Source of the DNA: CAVAWX01 sp963614215
GTDB lineage: Bacteria; Actinomycetota; Coriobacteriia; Coriobacteriales; QAMH01
Length of the DNA stretch: 64,000 nucleotides
Assembly: GCA_963614215.1 (NCBI GenBank)
Contig: CAVECB010000004.1
Coordinates: forward strand, 27,694-91,693
Direction: 5' to 3'
The position numbers and the translations under genes are program-made. This document shows, one piece after another, positions 57,558-64,000 of the stretch. Under the pieces are notes generated by a model. It searched no databases, was not told the origin of the DNA, and saw nothing but the letters and a program-made list of their open reading frames with translations. Within the stretch, counting starts at the first letter, position 1; the number at the start of each line of letters is the position of its first letter.

Positions 57558-59042
57558 ATGTCGCTTAGCGAACACTTCGGAAAATGGCTCGACAATTTCT
57601 CCCCGCTCGAAGAAGGCGAGGAGGCCAGCGCCCGCGCCCTGCACTGGCGCTATGCCAACACGCTCATTACTACGCTTTTGATCGTCAATGTCGTCCTGGT
57701 CGTCTTCCAGGCCGCCGTCCAGACCATCTTGTCGTATCCGAGCCTGCTCGACATGCTAAACGGCGCCCTCAGCGCCCTGAACGCCTTCACCATCGGCTAC
57801 TACGGGCTTTTCGCCGTCACGGCTGCCTCGCTTGTCTATCTCTTTGTGCTCGACCGCCGCGGCCGGATTCACCGCGCGCGCATGCTCACCCGCGTCATCG
57901 TTGTCTTGCTCGTCGCGGGCTTTCTGGTCAACATCGTGGTCAATGGCGTTTGCCCCATCATCTTCACCTACCTCTTTCAGTTCGTGTGCGTGATTGCCTA
58001 CCAGCTCTACAACGACCCGCACCTCGCCCGCCCGCTGCACTTCAGCAATCCCTTCTCGCGAGACAAAAAAGCCGATCCGGACCCAGACCGCAAGGCCTAC
58101 ATTCCGCTTGACTTCTTCAACATCTTTTGGATTTTCATCATCGGTTCGTTTGCCGGCCTGTGCATCGAGATGGTGTTTTGCCTGTTCGTGAACAACGTGT
58201 GGGAGTGCCGCGCGGGGCTGGTGTTCGCGCCGCTGTCGCCCATATACGGCACGGGCGCAACACTGCTCACCTTCGCGCTGAACCGCGTGTGGAATAAAAA
58301 CGCCGCCCTCATCTACGTGATATCGGGCATCGTGGGCGCGGCGGTGGAGTTCGGCGTCAGCTGGTACATGGAAACGGCGTTTGGCGTGCTGGCCTGGGAC
58401 TACAGCGATGAGTTTTTGAACATTCAGGGGCGCACGGACCTCGCGCATGCGCTGGCCTGGGGCGCGCTCGGCCTGGTTTGGATGCGCATCCTGCTGCCGA
58501 CCATCTTGCGCACGGCCCGCGCGGTCCCTCTGCGTTGGCGCGCGCTTGTCACGACGGTGGCGCTCGTGTTTTTCCTGGTCGACGGCATGACGACGCTTGT
58601 GGCGCTGGATTGCTGGTCGGCGCGGCAGGCAGGCGTCCCCGTACAGACAAACGAGCAGAAGTTTTTCGCCGAGCACTTCGACGACAAGTTCATGCGGGAG
58701 CGTTTTTCGAATATGGGGATGAGCGCGGAGAGCGCGGCGCGTGCGCAGGCGAATATGTCGCAGGCTGAAGGGCAGGTGGCAGGCGATTTCTCGGGGTCTG
58801 GTGCCAAGATTGAAAACGGGGCGCTCGTGCCGGCCGATGGTGGCACGTCCGCAGGCGGTGAAGCGTCTGGCGGCGGCGGTGCGTCTGGTGGTGAAACGTC
58901 TGGCGGTGCGTCTGGTGGTGAAGCGTCTGGCGGCGGCGCGGAAAACGGCGGGACAGGCGCTGCAGATGCGACGATAAGTGGCGCGGATGCCGCGAGTAGC
59001 AGCGCTTCGGCGGGCGAAGGCACGGGAGGTGCCGCATCGTAG
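57558..59042 (+). CDS. Putative ABC-transporter type IV family membrane protein
   Basis: A 494-residue membrane protein with about eight helices in residues ~35-370. The block F-G-V-L-A-W-D-Y-S near residue 276 and F-L-N-I-Q-G-R-T-D-L close behind match the PF06541 family (putative ABC-transporter type IV), a common Firmicute/Actinobacteria family of unproven function. The last ~120 residues are a Gly/Ser/Ala-rich repeat tail (A-S-G-G-G-G-A-S-G-G-E-T-S-G-G), probably extracellular. ATG 57558 starts 4 bases after the pilin-like stop, so they may be co-expressed. Confidence 0.78.
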   Translation: MSLSEHFGKWLDNFSPLEEGEEASARALHWRYANTLITTLLIVNVVLVVFQAAVQTILSYPSLLDMLNGALSALNAFTIGYYGLFAVTAASLVYLFVLDRRGRIHRARMLTRVIVVLLVAGFLVNIVVNGVCPIIFTYLFQFVCVIAYQLYNDPHLARPLHFSNPFSRDKKADPDPDRKAYIPLDFFNIFWIFIIGSFAGLCIEMVFCLFVNNVWECRAGLVFAPLSPIYGTGATLLTFALNRVWNKNAALIYVISGIVGAAVEFGVSWYMETAFGVLAWDYSDEFLNIQGRTDLAHALAWGALGLVWMRILLPTILRTARAVPLRWRALVTTVALVFFLVDGMTTLVALDCWSARQAGVPVQTNEQKFFAEHFDDKFMRERFSNMGMSAESAARAQANMSQAEGQVAGDFSGSGAKIENGALVPADGGTSAGGEASGGGGASGGETSGGASGGEASGGGAENGGTGAADATISGADAASSSASAGEGTGGAAS

Positions 59043-59128
59043 CGTGCGGGTGCTACACTTGCACGACGCAAAGGATGGCCGCCGCCTTTGACTCCAAAGG
59101 GGCGGCGTCGAAAAAGACGAGGGTGCAT

Positions 59129-59677
59129 ATGGCGATGAAAATCGTGCTTTCCCCCGACGAGAGGCTGCGCCAGGTGTGCGCGCCGGTCGAGGAAGGCGAC
59201 AAATCCATGAAAAAGCTCGCGAAGCAGATGCTCAAGGAGATGTATCGCTGCAATGGTGTGGGTCTGGCCGCGCCGCAGGTGGGCGTTTTGCAGCGCATCG
59301 TCGTCATCGACACGGAATACAACGACGAGGATGAAAACGGGCGCAAGGTGGGACGCAACCCGCATGTGCTGATAAACCCCGAAATCGTCGCGCACTCCAA
59401 CCGCAAGGTGAAAAGCAAGGAGGGTTGCCTGTCGTTGCCCGGCATCCAGGTGGAGGTCGAGCGCTGGGAGTGGGTCGAGGTCGAGGCCTACGACGAGGAC
59501 TTCGACCTCTACAGCTATCGCAGCGGCGAGCTGTTCGGCTTTTGCATGCAGCACGAGCTGGACCATCTCGACGGCATCACCCTCTTCGAGAAGCTCGACC
59601 CCGTTGCGCGCATCGCCGCCCTCGACGCCTACCACCAGGCGCTTGCCGCGGGCGCGCGCCCGGGCGAGGTGGAGTAG
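59129..59677 (+). CDS. def: Peptide deformylase
   Basis: A 182-residue enzyme that removes the formyl group from nascent proteins. All three motifs are present: G-V-G-L-A-A-P-Q-V-G near residue 46, E-G-C-L-S-L-P near 98 (Cys is a metal ligand), and Q-H-E-L-D-H-L near 143 with the two His ligands and catalytic Glu. ATG 59129 follows GACGAGGGTGC. It is followed 9 bases later by fmt, the usual partner, and then rsmB, a conserved translation cluster. Confidence 0.97.
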   Translation: MAMKIVLSPDERLRQVCAPVEEGDKSMKKLAKQMLKEMYRCNGVGLAAPQVGVLQRIVVIDTEYNDEDENGRKVGRNPHVLINPEIVAHSNRKVKSKEGCLSLPGIQVEVERWEWVEVEAYDEDFDLYSYRSGELFGFCMQHELDHLDGITLFEKLDPVARIAALDAYHQALAAGARPGEVE

Positions 59678-59686
59678 GAGGCTGTC

Positions 59687-60616
59687 ATGCGCATCGTCTT
59701 CATGGGCACGCCCGCCTTTGCCTTGCCGGCACTTGATGCGCTGGCACACAGCGCTCACGACCTGGTCTGCGTCTATACGCGTCCCGACGCGGCAAGCGGG
59801 CGGGGCAAGGCCTTGCGCCCCTCGCCGGTGAAGGCGCACGCCGAGGAACTGGGTGTCGAGGTGCGCTGCCCGGCCAGCTTGCGCGACAAAGACGAGCAGG
59901 CCGCGCTGGCCGAGCTTGCCTGCGATGTGGTCGTCGTGGCCGCCTACGGGCTGATACTGCCGCGCGAGGTGCTGGACATCCCGCGCCTGGGATGCGTGAA
60001 CATCCACGGCTCGCTACTGCCGCGCTGGCGCGGCGCCGCCCCTGTGCAGCGCGCGGTGCTTGCAGGAGATGCGCAGGTCGGCGCGTGCCTCATGCGTATG
60101 GAAGAAGGCCTCGACACGGGCGTTTTCCACGAGGCTGGGCGCACGGAGGTGGGCTTGAAGGGCGCCGCCGAACTTTCCGACGAGATTGCGCGCATGGGTG
60201 CCGCGGAGCTGGTACGCGCGCTGCCCGCCATCGAAGATGGCAGCTATGCCTGGGAGCGCCAAGACGACGCGCAGGCGACGTACGCGGAAAAAATCGAGAA
60301 AGCCGAGTTGCTGCTCGACCCGGGTCTTTCTTGTGCGCAGTTCATGCGCCGCGTGCAGGCGTCTGGGCACAGCGCGCCTGCCCGCTGCGTGATATGCGGG
60401 CGCGAGACGGCTGTTCTTGCCGCACGTCCTGCCGACGACACACTCGCGGCAGGCGGGGTCTGCTTGGGCAAGAAGCGCATCGCACTTGGGTGTGCGGATG
60501 GCGCCGTCGAGATTTTGCAGGTAAAGCCGCAGGGCAAGAAGGCTATGGAGGCCAGCGCCTGGGCGGCCGGCCTGTCTGGCGTGCAAGAGCGCTGCTGGCA
60601 CGGGGTGGGCAAGTAG
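59687..60616 (+). CDS. fmt: Methionyl-tRNA formyltransferase
   Basis: A 309-residue enzyme that formylates initiator Met-tRNA using 10-formyl-tetrahydrofolate. The active-site block N-I-H-G-S-L-L-P-R-W-R-G-A-A-P-V near residue 104 is intact, and the C-terminal OB-like tRNA-binding domain covers about 205-305. GGAGGCTGTC precedes ATG 59687. The partner of def directly upstream. Confidence 0.97.
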   Translation: MRIVFMGTPAFALPALDALAHSAHDLVCVYTRPDAASGRGKALRPSPVKAHAEELGVEVRCPASLRDKDEQAALAELACDVVVVAAYGLILPREVLDIPRLGCVNIHGSLLPRWRGAAPVQRAVLAGDAQVGACLMRMEEGLDTGVFHEAGRTEVGLKGAAELSDEIARMGAAELVRALPAIEDGSYAWERQDDAQATYAEKIEKAELLLDPGLSCAQFMRRVQASGHSAPARCVICGRETAVLAARPADDTLAAGGVCLGKKRIALGCADGAVEILQVKPQGKKAMEASAWAAGLSGVQERCWHGVGK

Positions 60617-60718
60617 GATCGCAGCGCTACCCTTCCCGTTTTCCCATCTTCGCGCCCGCCCTCTCGTTTTCCTACAACGTTTCGTTTCTTCGCATGGCAT
60701 GCGAAAAAGGAGGATTGC

Positions 60719-62305
60719 ATGGCTAAAAACAGGAAATCCAAGGTCACGCACACGCATGCGCAATATTCCAAGCTCACGTACGCGCGTCGTTTCGCATGCG
60801 ACGTGCTGCGCGCCACGCGCAAGCGCAAGGGCTACGTGCGCGAAATATTTGCCGCCGAGCGCTACCGGGCGTTCGACGAGGCACTGCGCTCGGAAAAAGA
60901 CGCGATTCAGGAGTTTTCCTTTGCCGAGGCGATATGCGTCGGCGTGACGGCGTGCCTGGGCACCCTCGACGAGCTGATCGACCGCAATTTGAACTCCCCG
61001 CGCGACATCAAGCCACGGTTGCGCGACGCGCTGCGCATATCGGCGTGGGAGATGCTTTTTTCCACGCGTGAGGACTATGCGGTGGTGCATCAAGGCGTCG
61101 AGCTCGCGCGGCATGTCGCGCCCAGGGCGGCAGGCCTTGCCAACGCGGTCTTGCGCAAGATGACCTGCGATGCGAAGAGCTTTCCCTGGGGCGACCCGAC
61201 AGCGGATATGACGGCGCTTGCGCGCAGCGGCGGGATGCCGCTATGGCTGACGCAGCGCTTCGTGGATGCGTACGGCATCGACACGACGCGCCGGATGCTT
61301 TCCGCGCTGCTCCTACCGCCGCCGGTTTACACCGTGTACGTGCCCGATATGGATTGTGAAAAGGGCGGCGATGCGTGCGCGGCAGACCATCGCCTGCAGA
61401 TGCGAGAATCTGCCAAGGCGGCCGCGTGCGATGAAGAAGGACAAGACCTGCAACTCGAGCTTGCCCTCGAGGCGGCTGCATGCGATGCAAAAGAACAAGA
61501 CCTGCAGCCCGAGCCTGCAGAAGAAGACGACCCCGAGCTGTACAGTCGCCCGTCGTTTGCAAGCGACCTTGCGGCGCAATGCGTGGCCAGCCTCGTGCCG
61601 CTTGATGGCAGCGTGCTGGAAATCGGGTCGGGGCGCGGGACGAAGACGGCGCTCATGCAGGTGCGCTCCCTAAAAGAGCGCGGCCATGGCGCGGACATCC
61701 ACGCCCTCGACGTCCACGCGTTCAAGCGCGATATTCTGGAAAAGCGCCTGCAAGACCTAGGCCTGCCGCCCGTGAAGACATATACGGGCGATGGGCGGCG
61801 CCTCGACGAAGTGGACGGCCTGCCGCCTGCTTTCGACGTGGTGTTTTTGGATGCCCCCTGCTCGGGTACTGGCACTTTTCGCCGCCACCCGGAAGGCCGT
61901 TGGCGCCTCACCGAAAAAGACGTGAAAAGCCTCGTGTCGCTGCAAGGCGAGCTGCTGGCCTCTGCCGCCGGCCGCGTCGCGTGCGGCGGTGCGCTTTTCT
62001 ATTCGACCTGCTCTGTGCTGCCCGAGGAAAACGAGGAGGTTGTGCGCGAGTTTTTGGACAGCGAAGCCGGCGCCGCCTTCACCTGGTGGGTGCCAGGCGA
62101 TACCGACCTTCACGCGTCTGGCCGGCACGTCATGCGCGAGGGCTTTTTCGACACCCCTCCCGCGCTGTGCACCCTTCCCGTGTCCGGGGAGGCAGACGGC
62201 CATTTCGCCGCCGTTCTCGTCCGCAAGAGAAGCGACGGCTCTTTCAACCCCATCCCCGAGCCGTCGTATGCCGTAAACGACTCTTGGATCGTCTACGAGT
62301 TTTGA
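60719..62305 (+). CDS. rsmB: 16S rRNA (cytosine-C5) methyltransferase RsmB-like
   Basis: A 528-residue protein. The N-terminal NusB-like domain (about 20-160) and the methyltransferase core define RsmB: motif I L-E-I-G-S-G-R-G-T near residue 300, D-A-P-C-S-G-T-G-T near 380 with one active-site Cys, and Y-S-T-C-S-V-L-P-E-E-N near 424 with the catalytic Cys. An acidic insertion of about 60 residues (codons ~61370-61550) contains two imperfect copies of A-C-D-x-x-x-Q-D-L-Q. ATG 60719 follows AAAAAGGAGG. Confidence 0.9.
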   Translation: MAKNRKSKVTHTHAQYSKLTYARRFACDVLRATRKRKGYVREIFAAERYRAFDEALRSEKDAIQEFSFAEAICVGVTACLGTLDELIDRNLNSPRDIKPRLRDALRISAWEMLFSTREDYAVVHQGVELARHVAPRAAGLANAVLRKMTCDAKSFPWGDPTADMTALARSGGMPLWLTQRFVDAYGIDTTRRMLSALLLPPPVYTVYVPDMDCEKGGDACAADHRLQMRESAKAAACDEEGQDLQLELALEAAACDAKEQDLQPEPAEEDDPELYSRPSFASDLAAQCVASLVPLDGSVLEIGSGRGTKTALMQVRSLKERGHGADIHALDVHAFKRDILEKRLQDLGLPPVKTYTGDGRRLDEVDGLPPAFDVVFLDAPCSGTGTFRRHPEGRWRLTEKDVKSLVSLQGELLASAAGRVACGGALFYSTCSVLPEENEEVVREFLDSEAGAAFTWWVPGDTDLHASGRHVMREGFFDTPPALCTLPVSGEADGHFAAVLVRKRSDGSFNPIPEPSYAVNDSWIVYEF

Positions 62306-62314
62306 GGCGAGCCT

Positions 62315-63070
62315 TTATCCCACTAGCATGGATATGGCATAGATTGCGGCTAGGTGTGCGGGGTAGTAGACGTAGAAGAGGTATTTCATGCGCAGGCGCC
62401 CGCGCGTGCCGTCGTAGAAGGCGAGGGGTACAAGCGCAAGCAGGCTGAACCATTGCACGTGCCAGGCGGGGCTGTCGAGAGACGCGCACAAAAAGACAAG
62501 GCCGACGGCAAAGCTGGCGAGCATGAGACGCCGCGTGCGCGCATCGATGGCGCGCCGGCTCGTCCGGGCGCCTTCTTCACTGCCTTCACCTGCATGTTCG
62601 GTGAAGAAGTGGGGGAGGTAGGCAAACATCGGCAGCAATACGCCGCACAGTCCGTAGTCGATGCCGAAACCACCGCCGAGCACGCCCGGTGCCACGCAGC
62701 AGACGAGCACGTCGACGCCGAGCATGCATGCCGCGCTGGCAACCGCGCCCGCACTTTTCTTCTTGGTGGCGTCTTGCAGAGTGAAGACGGTCGCCAGCGA
62801 CAGGGCAAATGTCGTCATGATCGACTGGTAGAGGCTGTGCATGCACACCCAGTAGGCCAGCTGGATGCCGGCGGCAAAGACGCACATCGTGGCCAGGTAG
62901 CGGCGAGGGTTGCGTGTGTAGAAACAGCCCTCGGCCACCATGAAGGCAAAGATAGGAAAGGCCAGACGTCCAACGACGCGCAGCCACACAACCTGCGGAA
63001 AGAGTATGTAGCCGATGTGGTCGAGCGTCATGGAGACGAGGGCAAGAACCTTCAACTGGTTTCCATTCAC
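62315..63070 (-). CDS. TraX-family membrane protein
   Basis: A 251-residue membrane protein with seven or eight helices. The start M-N-G-N-Q-L-K-V-L-A-L-V-S-M-T-L-D-H-I-G, the R-L-A-F-P-I-F-A-F segment and Y-Y-P-A-H-L-A near the end are TraX signatures. TraX acetylates F pilin in E. coli, but chromosomal homologues have unknown substrates. A short hydrophilic loop (E-G-S-E-E-G-A-R) lies near residue 162. The gene is convergent with rsmB and divergent from groES. Confidence 0.88.
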   Translation of the reverse strand: MNGNQLKVLALVSMTLDHIGYILFPQVVWLRVVGRLAFPIFAFMVAEGCFYTRNPRRYLATMCVFAAGIQLAYWVCMHSLYQSIMTTFALSLATVFTLQDATKKKSAGAVASAACMLGVDVLVCCVAPGVLGGGFGIDYGLCGVLLPMFAYLPHFFTEHAGEGSEEGARTSRRAIDARTRRLMLASFAVGLVFLCASLDSPAWHVQWFSLLALVPLAFYDGTRGRLRMKYLFYVYYPAHLAAIYAISMLVG

Positions 63071-63353
63071 GAGCCGCCCTCCTCATCGCCTGCCGCGCTT
63101 ACGCGCTTTCGCGCCGGTCTGCCTTGCCGCACCGCCCGCCGCGCCCTCGCCGACCGCGCCTGCCGCGCTTGCCGCGCATCCCTTTCGGCGTGCGTCGCAT
63201 AAAATCTAAGTCGCATCCTATCAGATTCTTACGGCTGGGTGACAAAGGCTTTCCCTTTCGCGTGCGCTGACTACCATCAACGCTTGTAAGCAAAGATGTG
63301 CCGTGCGCAAAGAGACGCGCGCGGCGCAAAGGCAAAAAAAGGAGGCTCACGCG
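63071..63353. other. Divergent gap between TraX-like gene and groES
   Basis: 283 bases. The first ~130 bases contain short GC repeats (GCCGCGCTT, GCCTGCCGCGCTT). The second part is less GC-rich and should hold the groESL promoter, but I cannot fix a -10 with confidence. The CIRCE inverted repeat (TTAGCACTC-N9-GAGTGCTAA) is not present. Confidence 0.5.
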
Positions 63354-63644
63354 ATGAAACTCAAGCCGTTGGGCGACAGGATTATCGTCAAGCAAGACGA
63401 GGCCGAGGAGACCACCAAGTCCGGCATCATCTTGACCAGCAACGAGAAGGAAAAGCCTCAACGCGGCGAGGTCGTGGCCGCTGGCGAGGGTAAATGGAAC
63501 GAGGCCGGCGATGCCCGCATTCCCATGCCCGTGAAAAAAGGCGACACGGTCATCTACGGCAAGTACGGTGGGCAAGAGGTGAAGATCGACGGCGAGGAGT
63601 ACATGATTTTGCGCGCCGACGACATCTACGCCGTCGTCGAGTAG
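63354..63644 (+). CDS. groES: GroES co-chaperonin
   Basis: A 96-residue co-chaperonin. K-P-L-G-D-R-I-I-V-K begins at residue 4, the mobile loop is T-K-S-G-I-I-L-T-S, and the C-terminal E-Y-M-I-L-R-A-D-D-I-Y-A-V-V ends it. AAAAAAAGGAGGC precedes ATG 63354. It caps the GroEL cage; groEL starts 67 bases downstream in the same unit. Confidence 0.97.
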   Translation: MKLKPLGDRIIVKQDEAEETTKSGIILTSNEKEKPQRGEVVAAGEGKWNEAGDARIPMPVKKGDTVIYGKYGGQEVKIDGEEYMILRADDIYAVVE

Positions 63645-63711
63645 CCGTCGCGCAGCAAACGTCCGCGACGGACATCCAGGCGAATCTTTTTTAAGAAGGG
63701 ACTGAAATCAC

Positions 63712-64000
<289 letters not shown>

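Overview
The window looks like a chromosomal segment from a high-GC anaerobic actinomycete of the Eggerthellaceae (class Coriobacteriia; Slackia, Gordonibacter and Eggerthella relatives are the closest fit I can name by eye). The reasons are the high GC content, two LuxR-type regulators whose N-terminal half is a 10-12 helix membrane domain, a molybdopterin oxidoreductase with its own Fe-S subunit and a major facilitator transporter, DUF169/ferredoxin and CCG-domain redox proteins, and OFA-type transporters. I see no rRNA, IS element, prophage, CRISPR array or plasmid function. Species assignment is inference.

Layout. 1-1526: end of a dlt (teichoic acid D-alanylation) operon: DltC tail, a DltX-like microprotein, DltD. 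1720-8881: bacterial Elp3, a ferredoxin-DUF169 protein, a GNAT plus metallo-beta-lactamase fusion, a CCG-domain Fe-S protein, and NadE with a degenerate glutaminase domain. 9012-12630: a C3/C4 carbon operon (class I aldolase family, malic enzyme, two-subunit class I fumarase). 12738-14072: NDH-2-like NADH dehydrogenase. 14584-16479: first membrane LuxR regulator, convergent with an OFA transporter.

18074-22986 (minus): a tight operon of a small membrane protein, a second membrane LuxR regulator, HtpG and an aldo/keto reductase fold protein lacking catalytic residues. Divergent from it, 23209-30629 holds four small zinc-ribbon proteins around a cytoplasmic molybdopterin enzyme and its two-cluster ferredoxin subunit, an AAHS aromatic-acid transporter, and a Fe-S aldo/keto reductase. 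This is the best candidate for an uncharacterised metabolic system, probably reductive chemistry on a phenolic or other small aromatic substrate.

30764-34936 (minus): a ribosome-associated-looking set: a methyltransferase-RimI fusion, two trigger-factor-like proteins in addition to the true Tig at 45930, and a small basic protein with an intrinsic terminator inside its reading frame, the arrangement used by tmRNA-controlled ribosome-rescue factors. 35132-41618: an MFS transporter, a clostripain-family protease and a 980-residue lipoprotein. 41891-42059: tRNA-Glu and tRNA-Gln. 42232-47508: mfd, tig and a small Cys protein. 47603-53217: unknown protein, microbial PARG-like macrodomain protein, ABC transporter pair. 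53549-59042: a tandem CbbX-type AAA protein of lower GC, an FctA/Spy0128-type pilin-like protein, a type IV ABC-transporter-like membrane protein. 59129-64000: def, fmt, rsmB, TraX-like, groES, and the 5' end of groEL.

Two regulatory themes recur. A heptamer TCATACT/AGTATGA with AGTACT companions clusters in intergenic DNA around the LuxR, zinc-ribbon and trigger-factor-like loci. Housekeeping promoters share an extended -10 of the form GCTAnnnT; for mfd and elp3 it lies so close to the start codon that the mRNAs are probably leaderless.
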